This document shows, piece by piece, positions 17,234 through 25,466 of a DNA stretch of 50,767 nt (its first letter is position 1; every line of letters begins with the position of its first letter). Below the pieces are notes generated by a model, which worked only from the letters and a program-made list of their open reading frames with translations, made no database searches and had not been told where the DNA came from. This DNA comes from an uncultured Alphaproteobacteria bacterium (GTDB taxonomy: Bacteria; Pseudomonadota; Alphaproteobacteria; Rhodobacterales; Rhodobacteraceae): NCBI GenBank assembly GCA_902599445.1, contig CACKFK010000011.1, forward strand, positions 1 to 50,767. The letters run 5' to 3'. The position numbers were made by a program, and so were the translations under genes.

Positions 17234-17539
17234 ATGGCTGGTATGATTAACTGCATGAGGTTTAGGCCTAAGGAAGGTCAAACGGGGGCTTTGTTTAAGG
17301 CTTATGCAGAATACGTAAGAGATTATCCTTTTGATGATATAATGCATCAAATAATTGATTTAGGAACTGGAGAATACGCACTTATAGGGATTCATCACAG
17401 CATCGATAGTTTCGTAGATATCATGAATAGGGATAACCCCGTAAGTACTATGATGCGACAATACATAGAGCCATATGAAGATGGAGAAAGTTTTCACTCC
17501 TTCTCAGGCCCTGTAGTAAACTATAATGATTATCTCTAA
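17234..17539 (+). CDS. Small protein, possible dimeric alpha/beta-barrel (monooxygenase-like)
   Basis: A 101-residue soluble protein with a good ribosome site (AGAGGTGAG before ATG). It starts G-M-I-N-C-M-R-F-R-P-K-E-G and has alternating strand/helix segments and an H-H-S-I-D-S-F-V-D helix. Size and pattern resemble ABM/ferredoxin-like dimeric barrel proteins, but no catalytic motif can be named. It is a single gene in a gene-poor stretch. Confidence 0.55.
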   Translation: MAGMINCMRFRPKEGQTGALFKAYAEYVRDYPFDDIMHQIIDLGTGEYALIGIHHSIDSFVDIMNRDNPVSTMMRQYIEPYEDGESFHSFSGPVVNYNDYL

Positions 17540-18006
17540 TCATATACGTGCTGTACTAACGTACTGTGTTCGTGCCCATCATACGAGAAGATAATAAAAT
17601 TTAACACCTCTAACCTCGCTAATCTTCTTGAATCGGTCGCCCACCCCATAGGTATATATGATCAATTCCCTCACACAAATCAGTAAGACAGCCGGTTAAG
17701 TAGTTGAGGTGTATAAGGAATTTAATCACTTAGTATGCTTAGTTATTAAGCTTCTTCTCAATAGATTCCGGGGGAATTTGGGAGGCCTCAGCAGTAATCT
17801 ATTGGTTGGAAGCAATGGCATTGGATCCTAGAGATATGCTTTAGCCTGCGTGGCCTTTAAAATGGAAGTTAGTTTTCGTATACTATCTATCAAATTTTAT
17901 GCAGCTGCAATTGTACGGGAGTTAAACTATAACAAAACAATTGTTTCTAAAGTATTAAGATAGAGGACTTGAATGAATTGGAACTTTCACATATTGCAGT
18001 TTAATT
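17540..18006. other. Gene-free stretch
   Basis: No gene, RNA or clear repeat was recognised in about 470 bases. Stops occur in every frame, though some parts (around 17870-18000) look like eroded coding sequence. Confidence 0.4.
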
Positions 18007-18025
18007 CAAACATTTTAAATGTTTG
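18007..18025. promoter_or_regulatory. 19-bp perfect palindrome over a start codon
   Basis: CAAACATTT, a central T, then AAATGTTTG. The right arm contains the ATG (18019-18021) of the small membrane protein. It could be a repressor operator or an RNA hairpin hiding the start. Confidence 0.4.
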
Positions 18026-18171
18026 GATTAAAAGACGCTTGGCAAAACAAGGGTGAAACTAGTAAGATTTTCATTATAGTTTTCCTGGTTTTTATACTAT
18101 TCAAAATATTAGGTGTTTGGGAACTTCTAATATTTATTCTTGTAAAGATAATACTAGAACCTTGTATTTAA
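18019..18171 (+). CDS. Small membrane protein, paralogue of 16505-16651
   Basis: 50 codons: M-F-G-L-K-D-A-W-Q followed by two hydrophobic stretches (I-F-I-I-V-F-L-V-F-I-L-F and W-E-L-L-I-F-I-L). It matches the frame at 16505 in order and spacing of F-G-L, Trp, Lys and the hydrophobic helix. The next gene starts ten bases after its stop, so they may be co-transcribed. No family is known. The start codon lies in a palindrome and has no clear ribosome site. Confidence 0.45.
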   Translation: MFGLKDAWQNKGETSKIFIIVFLVFILFKILGVWELLIFILVKIILEPCI

Positions 18172-18181
18172 GGATGAGGTT

Positions 18182-18478
18182 ATGAATAGAAACGATTTAT
18201 TTATTCTTATTGAGGTGATTATTACCTTTACACTAATAGTAACACTGGCATTATTTGTGAGTTCATATTCGGCAACTGCAAAATTAATGTCTGAAAAAGA
18301 AACTGCTGATTTACTAAAGCAACAACCTAAGATTATTTTCTCTCAGAACAAATCCTTCCCTAACGGACATTTAGTCGAATATTGGGTGATAGACAAAAAT
18401 GGCATTACATATTTATGCAGATCATGGATGGAGGAGAAATTGGTCAAAGTTCAAGCGAGATGCTTTGATGGCAGGTGA
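18182..18478 (+). CDS. Membrane-anchored protein of unknown function (98 residues)
   Basis: An N-terminal hydrophobic helix (residues 7-29, I-L-I-E-V-I-I-T-F-T-L-I-V) anchors a small domain with Y-W-V-I-D-K-N-G-I-T-Y-L-C-R, probably periplasmic. AAGGATGAGG precedes the ATG. It follows a small membrane protein gene by ten bases. Family not recognised. Confidence 0.55.
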   Translation: MNRNDLFILIEVIITFTLIVTLALFVSSYSATAKLMSEKETADLLKQQPKIIFSQNKSFPNGHLVEYWVIDKNGITYLCRSWMEEKLVKVQARCFDGR

Positions 18479-18778
18479 AAATTAGCAAACTCATCCACCT
18501 ATACAGTGGAGGGTTATCAATTTAGCAAAAGTTAAAATATATAAATATATTATATAAATATAAACAATGGGTTATAGAAATTATTTAATTTGAAAAAAAC
18601 TGTATGAATAAATACAATAGAACTTAATAGCTTTATTCTACTATTGTTTTTGACCCAATTGAGGAAATTGCGCTTGTGTTCATATAAGATTACCCTTTCC
18701 CATTTTTGGGGCATTTTTAGGTTGCTGTGAATTAGCTACTAAGTATAAATGAGTTTATAGTTACCTTAAGGAAATCCA
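18479..18778. other. AT-rich intergenic stretch
   Basis: 300 bases, very AT-rich (for example around 18540-18600). No gene or structure seen apart from the ribosome site AAGGAAA of the next gene. Confidence 0.5.
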
Positions 18779-19198
18779 TTGGAATACAAATACGACCAAA
18801 TAAAACATTACTTCAAGGATTGGGCAATAGCATTTGGCAGTCACCACCTAGAGATTCTTAAATTTCTTAAAGAAAATAAAGATATCTCTCTTACAAATAC
18901 CAAAGATAGCGCATGGATTGATACTTATGATATCATCCACCAAGAAGTATTTCCAACTAACAAACGAATTATAGAGAGTCCTGAAGCTGCTAAAGCATTT
19001 CTTGGGAATGAAACAAAACAAATTAGAGAGTTCGTTAAAAAATTTGAAAAAGAACACTATGGTGATCTTGAGGATGATAACATATGGAAGATCAATGAGA
19101 CTAACATTCTTGATGATGTTGAATTAGTAAACAGGTACTTTTTCATCATTGGAAAAGATATAGTTGCTAAGTGGATGGAAGATCCAATCAACTACTAG
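18779..19198 (+). CDS. Soluble protein of unknown function (139 residues), TTG start
   Basis: A TTG start at 18779 is supported by AAGGAAA four bases upstream. The product is acidic, Lys- and Trp-containing and mostly helical by eye, without a signal peptide or membrane segment. No motif is recognised. It sits alone, upstream of a tRNA relic, in a region rich in remnants, so it could have arrived by transfer. Confidence 0.5.
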   Translation: MEYKYDQIKHYFKDWAIAFGSHHLEILKFLKENKDISLTNTKDSAWIDTYDIIHQEVFPTNKRIIESPEAAKAFLGNETKQIREFVKKFEKEHYGDLEDDNIWKINETNILDDVELVNRYFFIIGKDIVAKWMEDPINY

Positions 19199-19307
19199 AA
19201 GGTAATTGGTGAGTAGTTGCCCAAGAATACATTAGTGAGCATTTTTACTTTCTAATCCATAGTTAAGTCACTTGAATAGTTTCAACTAGCCAGTAAAGGT
19301 GATGCGT

Positions 19308-19340
19308 TGCGGATTAGTCAATTGGTAAGGCATCAGGTTT
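19308..19340 (+). pseudogene. 5' half of a tRNA-Gln-like gene (relic)
   Basis: The stretch reads like the acceptor, D-arm and 5' anticodon stem of a tRNA-Gln: TAGTCAATTGGTAAGGCA (D-arm) then TCAGGTTT, breaking off at the anticodon and continuing with unrelated bases. No matching 3' half follows. Confidence 0.45.
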
Positions 19341-19375
19341 ACAATTAAACAATCCAAACTTTTCAAAAATGTTTC

Positions 19376-19699
19376 TTAATGCCCTGATATATTAAGCAAT
19401 TTGGTATCTTTAAGATCAAAACTTGAAACTACCATAGGTACTTGACTAGCTAGCGTAACAATCAGTTCATGAGTTCCAGACAGTTCAATCGCAGAATGTA
19501 TAGCCTCCTCCGAATCCGCAAACCAATGACAGAAAAAGAAGTCATCCTGCCCTAACCAGGTTTGAAGTAATTCTGCTTGCTCCGTGGACACTGCTGCTAG
19601 ATATTCTCTATCAGTCATTTGGCCAATAATATTTAGAAACTGATCTCTTGCTTGCTCATTTGTCCAGGTATGAGTACATAAAAAATGCTTTTTTCCCAT
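19376..19699 (-). CDS. Conserved small protein of unknown function (107 residues)
   Basis: Start ATG 19699 is chosen because AGGAGG lies six bases upstream; a longer frame to 19795 has no such site. The sequence begins K-K-H-F-L-C-T-H-T-W and contains D-D-F-F-F-C-H-W-F-A-D-S-E-E. It looks like a small ferredoxin-like barrel protein of a family I have seen in marine alphaproteobacteria but cannot name. The Cys-His-Trp residues might bind a ligand. Confidence 0.6.
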   Translation of the reverse strand: MGKKHFLCTHTWTNEQARDQFLNIIGQMTDREYLAAVSTEQAELLQTWLGQDDFFFCHWFADSEEAIHSAIELSGTHELIVTLASQVPMVVSSFDLKDTKLLNISGH

Positions 19700-19935
19700 T
19701 TTAAGCCTCCTAAATTGAAAGGATAGTAAACAATAAAAATATCGGCGACAATTATCAAGAACAGTAAACCTGTTAAAGTAAAGTTGCACGCCCACCCCTA
19801 ATGACCACCCACCCCCATGCGTATGTATACATAACCTCTGCCACAGATTACGTTTTAAATTGGAGAGCCGATCGGTGCTTCAAGTCCTAAAGCAGTGTCC
19901 ATTATTGGATAGTTTTAAATTGTCCGACCTAAGAC

Positions 19936-21456
19936 TTATTGTTCTAGGTAATTATACTTTTCATGAAAGTAGCTTTTATGCTTGTTCCATCTTTCTACAT
20001 AACCTTTACATCTATCAGGTGATGCATGTAATTTGGGAATACTATCTAAATAATAATCTCCATCAATTCCTGTTTCACCAACATAACTCAATATATGGTC
20101 TTTCCAAGCTAAGGTTTTAAATTGATCATATTTGAAACTAGAATTTTCTAATATTCCTGTAACCCATTTAATTGCTGTATTCATATTATTGACTAAGAGA
20201 TCTAGTTGCTCTTTCCAAATTATAAATGAATCATGGATACATAAGATAGGTATGTTACGTTCTGTAAAATCGCTCACTATGTATTCTACTATATTACTAT
20301 CCCATTGCAGTAGATCTACTCCAACACCTGAACAGAACATATCATCTATTTGATAATGACGATCTCTTATGGAATCTAATAATTCTTTTAAAAAGATATC
20401 AGAAAATAACCCTATATATGGTTGGTCTATATAATCCCATTGATCTCTAAATGCTTTAAAGCATTCTTTTTCATTCTTAGCATTAAGTGCTGTTAGGAAT
20501 AAGAGTTTAACTACTGTCCTACTATCTTCTTTATCTTTTATTCCCAAAGTCGGCACATCATAAAAATCATTAAAATAACCATATTTTGTTACATTCATGC
20601 TTTGCCAAAAGTCTATTCCTTTTTTGGCATAAGCTAATACAGGATGTAATGATTTGTAATCTATTTCTATTGTTTCTTTATCATCTATCAAGATTTTATC
20701 TCTTTGTTTCTCGCCAATGCGTTGCCACCAGCCACCACAAAATATGCCACCTTTATCAAAAGATCCTTTACTAAATATCCTTCTTACTAATTTAGAGTGT
20801 TGATTGATGTTATGTTTTCTACCTTTGTACTCAAGATAAGTTTTCTCTAAGAATGGAATATCTATAAAAGTTTGTCTTAGTATTTCATTATATCTTTCTA
20901 ATAACTTGCGCATATCTTTAGTCTTAGAGTTATCTTTATAATCAATATCTTTCTTCTCTTTATCTCTAAGTACTAATAATTCTTTTCTCTGATTGATATC
21001 AAAGATACTCGTTCTTATATCTGCGAAATAATTTTCTAAAATAGGAGAAACCGATATATATGATACTCTATGATTAGCTTCTGAGCCTTTATGAAAACCA
21101 ATTACATTGTGGTTTCTTAATGTTATTACCACATCAATCATTGTTCTTGTAATATGTAGCTGATTATACCTTTTGACTGATGCATAAGAATTAGGTGACA
21201 TATGAACACCTATCTCCAACTTAGGGTCAGTTTTCCATGCTACATAAAGATCTAGTAGAAGCACCTTTAAATGTTTCTTAGTAATTTCTTTCTTCCTGGT
21301 ATTGAAGTATTTATCAAAGATAATATCTGATAGCTCTTTAATTTCTGAATGATTAGTAGTGAGATGGACATCTAAAGGTCTACTGTAATTGTGATTTCTA
21401 GGTTTATTACTAAAATAACTAATATGCATAGAACTATCATAATCACTATCTCTCAC
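19936..21456 (-). CDS. Orphan protein with family-A-polymerase-like palm motifs
   Basis: A 506-residue protein. Residues about 55-140 look like a winged-helix domain (K-K-H-L-K-V-L-L-L-D-L; I-T-R-T-M-I-D). A G-G-W-W-Q-R segment (241-246) then leads to I-E-I-D-Y-K-S-L-H-P (263-272), like motif A of family-A DNA polymerases. R-x-x-x-K (313-317) could be motif B, and C-I-H-D-S-F (406-411) resembles motif C. Uncharacterised relatives occur, as I recall, in proteobacterial chromosomes and mobile elements. Exonuclease and full thumb/fingers domains are not evident, so it is not a normal PolA. The start is GTG 21456; ATG 21429 is an alternative. It lies alone among relics, suggesting mobile origin. 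Confidence 0.55.
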   Translation of the reverse strand: MRDSDYDSSMHISYFSNKPRNHNYSRPLDVHLTTNHSEIKELSDIIFDKYFNTRKKEITKKHLKVLLLDLYVAWKTDPKLEIGVHMSPNSYASVKRYNQLHITRTMIDVVITLRNHNVIGFHKGSEANHRVSYISVSPILENYFADIRTSIFDINQRKELLVLRDKEKKDIDYKDNSKTKDMRKLLERYNEILRQTFIDIPFLEKTYLEYKGRKHNINQHSKLVRRIFSKGSFDKGGIFCGGWWQRIGEKQRDKILIDDKETIEIDYKSLHPVLAYAKKGIDFWQSMNVTKYGYFNDFYDVPTLGIKDKEDSRTVVKLLFLTALNAKNEKECFKAFRDQWDYIDQPYIGLFSDIFLKELLDSIRDRHYQIDDMFCSGVGVDLLQWDSNIVEYIVSDFTERNIPILCIHDSFIIWKEQLDLLVNNMNTAIKWVTGILENSSFKYDQFKTLAWKDHILSYVGETGIDGDYYLDSIPKLHASPDRCKGYVERWNKHKSYFHEKYNYLEQ

Positions 21457-21521
21457 ATTACCAATACTGATTCAGAAAAGAGCCCTAAAAAGAAGGAAAT
21501 AGAATGTGTTATAGATGAAAC

Positions 21522-21617
21522 ATGACAAACGCTGATATCTACATGATCATAGAAGCAAGTGTATTACTCACCTTTGTTGGCTATATGTGGTGGAGGTCAC
21601 AACCACCCAAGAAGTAG
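21522..21617 (+). CDS. Possible 31-residue membrane micropeptide
   Basis: ATG to TAG frame with one helix (M-I-I-E-A-S-V-L-L-T-F-V-G-Y-M-W-W) and a basic tail R-S-Q-P-P-K-K, a CcoQ-like layout. No ribosome site of note and no homologue known to me. Weak call. Confidence 0.25.
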   Translation: MTNADIYMIIEASVLLTFVGYMWWRSQPPKK

Positions 21618-21773
21618 CGTTAGGTCCGACATCGCACCATTAGAAGAGTTTCTTTATTGGAAATAGTTGAATTGCTCCAGCAGTTATGAACCCATTAAGC
21701 AGAGTAAATTAGTACAACATGCACTGAACTAGATTGTAATAAACCTCGCCGACAATGAAAAACTGGAGTATGC

Positions 21774-21955
21774 ATGACTGATACGAAAATCACAGGATTA
21801 TGTGGTTCATTACGAAAAATTCGTTTAATCGAAAATTGCTTTACAAAGCTGTTAGGTGATATGGAAATTGCATATTTAAGGAAGCAGCCTTAAACCTTCC
21901 TTTATATTACGGTATGGATAGCCAAGAGTAACAAACTTTTTTAAACAAAATGTGA
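21774..21955 (+). pseudogene. Remnant of an NADPH-dependent FMN reductase gene
   Basis: ATG 21774 opens T-K-I-T-G-L-C-G-S-L-R-K, the flavodoxin-fold phosphate loop of FMN/chromate reductases. A frame change then gives S-F-N-R-K-L-L-Y-K-A-V-R and L-N-L-P-L-Y-Y-G-M-D, again typical, interrupted by two stops before TGA 21953-21955. Only about the first 60 residues of a roughly 180-residue protein remain. Confidence 0.6.
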
Positions 21956-22020
21956 GTATCGTGACTATTACTAAAGAAACGTAAAAAATCTCTTCCCCTA
22001 CCCCTCTAATACCTCTTCAG

Positions 22021-22058
22021 AGACTCTAGGAATCCTCAGAATAGTCCTATTGGGTGTT
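22021..22058 (+). repeat. Dispersed intergenic repeat A, copy 2
   Basis: GACTCTAGGAATCCTCAG followed by AATAGTCCTATTGGGTGTTC. Best-preserved copy of the element also seen at 15604-15636 and 25701-25734. Confidence 0.45.
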
Positions 22059-22128
22059 CTGAATTGATTTTTATGGGAGTCCGAAAAGAAATGGTAAGTG
22101 GGTGGGTTGCCAACAGGTTTATAGCTAT

Positions 22129-22175
22129 TCTTCACTCACTCTCTTGCTAGTCTTTTTGCGTCTTCAATTTGGGAA
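22129..22175 (+). repeat. Dispersed intergenic repeat B, copy 1
   Basis: Shares TTC-T-CACTCTC-T-CTAGTCTTT-TGC-TC-ATTTGG, in the same order and spacing, with 38795-38840. Both copies lie in gene-free sequence. Confidence 0.45.
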
Positions 22176-22262
22176 TTAATCATGAGCTCTGGTTACAATC
22201 CCGTAACCTGTATCACCATCAGTCCTAATTTGATATTAAATATCCCTGAAAATGCTGTCAAC

Positions 22263-22481
22263 TTATTCTCTCCCTATCCATGCTACTACTTTTCTGGCAG
22301 CCCTATGAGCTTCTTGGGAAGAGTTGTATAAAAAATCGCTTTCAAGCCCATAAGGATACCATCCAGAATTATCCTCTGGATCACGTCGAAAACATTTGAA
22401 CGAAAACTTACCTTGACCATTTGATATAATATCAACACAAAGGGAACCCGTAATATCATTAATAGACTTCACTACTGTCAT
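22263..22481 (-). CDS. Small conserved protein of unknown function (72 residues)
   Basis: The product has V-D-I-I-S-N-G-Q-G-K-F-S-F, then F-R-R-D-P-E-D-N-S-G-W-Y-P, then a helix A-H-R-A-A-R-K-V-V-A-W-I. This strand-loop-helix pattern is that of a small alphaproteobacterial family I recall without a name. ATG 22481 is chosen over TTG 22496. The gene lies just beyond the end of the first TRAP operon on the same strand, but 142 bases away. Confidence 0.6.
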   Translation of the reverse strand: MTVVKSINDITGSLCVDIISNGQGKFSFKCFRRDPEDNSGWYPYGLESDFLYNSSQEAHRAARKVVAWIGRE

Positions 22482-22638
22482 CACTATATCCCACAATGGG
22501 TGCCCTAATATTTCCCGACGAATTTGAAACAGTTCTTGTTTAATTAGCCCTCAGTACTTTTTTTCTTGTCGCTCCTAAGGCTTAATTATCTAAATTAAGT
22601 AAGTCACCCTTAAAATTCACTGTAACCTTGAAGAATCG

Positions 22639-23913
22639 TTATAGTTTGAAAGGGATGAAAAGGGCAAGATCAGTCCAAACATACATTATTATGACTGTAA
22701 AAATCATCATTATCAAAAAAGGTAAAACACCCTGTGCAACGTCACCTAACTTACATTTTGCGACCGATTGAATTACATAAAGATTTAAACCGACAGGGGG
22801 AGTTATTAAAGCACATTCGACCATAATGACAATAAATATACCAAACCAAATTGGATCAATTCCCATACTGATTGCAGCAGGAAGCAGAACTGGAACCATT
22901 ATAAGTACCATTGACAAGGTTTCAAAAACAAGTCCCATTGCAACCAATACCATGCAAACAACTGTAATAAAAAATGCCTTGCTATCAATGTACATTTGAA
23001 TAGCCATAGAAATGTCTTGTGGTATTCTGTAGAGAGCAACCGCCTTTCCAAAAATTTTTGCCCCCGCTATAATAATTAGAATTGCTGCCGTAGTGACCAT
23101 GGATTCAAAAACAGCTTTCTTAAAGTCTTTAAATGAAAGGGATCTCATAACAATTACCGTTAATACCAGGGATAACGAAAAGCCAACCGCTGCAGCCTCG
23201 GTTGGCGTGAATACACCACTATATATTCCTCCTAGTATTAGCGCAGCCAAAGAAATAGTTGGAAAAACATTAATTGCACTCTTCCACCGAACAGTCCAAC
23301 TTGCCTTCTCAGTTCTTGTATATCCACCAAAAAACTGAGCATAAATTATCGAAAAACCAATGAACAATAGAATCAGAAATATTCCCGGTCCTATACCTGC
23401 CAAAAATAATGATATGACACTTTCTTCAGTAATAAAGCCATACACAATCATTGGAAGACTTGGCGGAATCAAAATCCCCAAAGTGCCTCCAGCAGCAAGT
23501 AATCCGTAGACAAATTTTCTATTATAGCCTCTTTCTATCATTTCAGGGATTGCTACAACACCGATTGTAGCTGCTGTTGCAACGGAGACACCAGAAATAG
23601 CAGCAAAGATGCCACAGGAAATGATTGTTGCGATCGCAAGACCACCAGGCCAATGACCAACCCAAGCTTGTACAGCTTCATAAAGATTTCTACCGCAACC
23701 ACCATATAAAAGTATGTTACTCATTAACAAGAAAAGTGGAACTGCCAATAAAATGAACCCGTCAAGCGTCGAAAGTATTGCTTGGGGAGCCATAAGGGGA
23801 GAGAACCCTCCCGTTACTAACATTCCTAAACCTAGAGTCCCCAGAGAAAACGCTACTGGTAGACTTGCTAGCAAAAGAGCGAACATAACCAATAATGTAA
23901 TGGTCAACTTCAT
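22639..23913 (-). CDS. TRAP transporter large permease (DctM-like), system 1
   Basis: Inner-membrane protein of 424 residues with 12 or so hydrophobic segments. It starts L-L-V-M-F-A-L-L-L-A-S-L-P-V-A and has the family blocks I-P-P-S-L-P-M-I-V-Y-G and T-P-T-E-A-A-A-V-G. It couples solute uptake to the sodium gradient. Its ATG overlaps the DctQ stop (TAATG). It is the last gene of a P-Q-M operon lying downstream of the sugar-kinase/aldolase operon on the same strand. Confidence 0.9.
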   Translation of the reverse strand: MKLTITLLVMFALLLASLPVAFSLGTLGLGMLVTGGFSPLMAPQAILSTLDGFILLAVPLFLLMSNILLYGGCGRNLYEAVQAWVGHWPGGLAIATIISCGIFAAISGVSVATAATIGVVAIPEMIERGYNRKFVYGLLAAGGTLGILIPPSLPMIVYGFITEESVISLFLAGIGPGIFLILLFIGFSIIYAQFFGGYTRTEKASWTVRWKSAINVFPTISLAALILGGIYSGVFTPTEAAAVGFSLSLVLTVIVMRSLSFKDFKKAVFESMVTTAAILIIIAGAKIFGKAVALYRIPQDISMAIQMYIDSKAFFITVVCMVLVAMGLVFETLSMVLIMVPVLLPAAISMGIDPIWFGIFIVIMVECALITPPVGLNLYVIQSVAKCKLGDVAQGVLPFLIMMIFTVIIMYVWTDLALFIPFKL

Positions 23914-24416
23914 TACGTTTCACTTTTGAAAACTGAATAGCTAACCAATATTTTCCAAGATTCGATAATAGCTTGAATTAGTAGAATAAAAAAGAACACA
24001 GGCACAGAAAGCTCTGCGATCCAAGAAGGAAGGTCAAGTAGGCTACCAGTCGTTCTACCTCTTTCATAAGAATCATAAAAAATTAACCAACCATAAATAG
24101 TTACATAACCGCTAAAAATCATAAGTATAAACAATGTTAATAATGAAAGAAGGTGTTGGATCTTCTTGCCTAACCGCTCAGTGACAGCATTGATTTGAAT
24201 GTGTCTACGATTTTGCAGCATCCATGGCATAGCCAAAAGCGTACCATATATCAAACAAAGCTGACTTAACTCGGCAGCCCATTTAGTGGGAGAAATGAAG
24301 AAATATCTCATCATCACTTCGTAACTAAGCATAATGCCTGATAACACAAATAACCAGGCTGCAAGCCAAGCAAATGCTAGAGACATTTGTTCAAAGTATT
24401 TAATTAACTTCACCAT
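23913..24416 (-). CDS. TRAP transporter small permease (DctQ-like), system 1
   Basis: A 167-residue protein with four hydrophobic segments and the DctQ layout: Y-E-V-M-M-R-Y-F-F after helix 1, W-A-A-E-L-S-Q before helix 2, and R-R-H-I-Q-I-N-A in the loop. It pairs with the adjacent DctM. A hairpin in the 57-base gap upstream separates it from the binding-protein gene. Confidence 0.88.
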   Translation of the reverse strand: MVKLIKYFEQMSLAFAWLAAWLFVLSGIMLSYEVMMRYFFISPTKWAAELSQLCLIYGTLLAMPWMLQNRRHIQINAVTERLGKKIQHLLSLLTLFILMIFSGYVTIYGWLIFYDSYERGRTTGSLLDLPSWIAELSVPVFFFILLIQAIIESWKILVSYSVFKSET

Positions 24417-24438
24417 TTAACCACCAAAGGGTATTGAA

Positions 24439-24467
24439 TAGCTGAGCCTGCTAAACAGACCCAGCTA
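24439..24467 (-). terminator. Hairpin between dctP-like and dctQ-like genes
   Basis: TAGCTG (24439-24444) pairs with CAGCTA (24462-24467), with an inner CTG/CAG pairing. No T tract follows, so it more likely protects or trims the binding-protein mRNA than ends transcription, giving more DctP than permease. Confidence 0.4.
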
Positions 24468-24473
24468 ATTTAA

Positions 24474-25466
24474 CTACAGATTGGAAGCTGCTTTAAGAAG
24501 TTTTTCGCCCAACGATCCAGCCCTTGATTTATAGTTATCATAAACTGATGAAGACGCTTTTTTAAAGGCTTCAATATCGGCTTTGGAAGGTATAACTACA
24601 TTCATGCCATTAGCTTTTGCTATTGCATAGGCTTCAGCTTCAATCTCAGACATCTTATCACGAACTGATTTCTCAGCGATAGCTGCAGATTCAGAAATGA
24701 TTTTTTTCTGATCACTAGATAAACCATTCCACCACTTTGTATTAACCACAACTATAAATTCAATATCAGCATGATTGGTAACTGTGATAGTATCCATGAC
24801 CTCGTATAACTTTCGGGACTTTACGCCCGATACACCCGTCATGCCCACATCAACTGTACCACGCTGATATGCAAGATATTGCTCTGATCCAGAAATAAGA
24901 GTTGGAGCTCCACCGGTTGCTTCAACAAACTGACCAAGAGTTTTACCAAATACACGTACTTTTTTACCCTTCATATCGTCAGGGTTACTAATTGGACTAC
25001 CCTTTGACAGCATGATTGCACCGCCATAAGCTTGCCACCACAAGACAGTAGAACCAGTACCTTCTATGGCTTCATCGATAGGACCTCGAATTGCAGAACC
25101 CTTTGCCACCGCTTTTCGAACTTTTTCCTCACTATCGAACAAAAAAGGTTGGTAAAAAATATCAACAGCTGGAATATCTCCTACATACCTAGTTAGTGAT
25201 GCTACGCCAGATTCAATTGAGCCCGATCCAACTGCGGCGGGGACTTCTTTATCTTTGTACAGTTGTGCGGAGTCATATATTTCAATTTTGATATCACCAT
25301 CAGATTTAGATTCCACCTGTTCCTTAAACAAAAGCAAATTTTGTCCTAAGTGGCTCTTAATTGGCAACTGCAAAGAAATTCGCATGGTTACATCAGCAGC
25401 GAAAGACACATTAGTCAAAAAAGCCGACATAAACCCTACGAGAAAAAGCTTTATTAGTTTGTTCAT
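24474..25466 (-). CDS. TRAP transporter solute-binding protein (DctP-like), system 1
   Basis: Periplasmic receptor of 330 residues. Signal peptide L-F-L-V-G-F-M-S-A-F-L-T-N-V-S-F-A-A, then V-T-M-R-I-S-L-Q. The conserved ligand region is K-K-V-R-V-F-G-K (the Arg that usually binds a carboxylate) followed by G-G-A-P-T and the Y-Q-R-G-T-V-D-V-G block. First gene of the P-Q-M operon. The conserved Arg suits an acidic solute such as a sugar acid or sulfonate, but the ligand is not determined by sequence. Confidence 0.88.
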   Translation of the reverse strand: MNKLIKLFLVGFMSAFLTNVSFAADVTMRISLQLPIKSHLGQNLLLFKEQVESKSDGDIKIEIYDSAQLYKDKEVPAAVGSGSIESGVASLTRYVGDIPAVDIFYQPFLFDSEEKVRKAVAKGSAIRGPIDEAIEGTGSTVLWWQAYGGAIMLSKGSPISNPDDMKGKKVRVFGKTLGQFVEATGGAPTLISGSEQYLAYQRGTVDVGMTGVSGVKSRKLYEVMDTITVTNHADIEFIVVVNTKWWNGLSSDQKKIISESAAIAEKSVRDKMSEIEAEAYAIAKANGMNVVIPSKADIEAFKKASSSVYDNYKSRAGSLGEKLLKAASNL

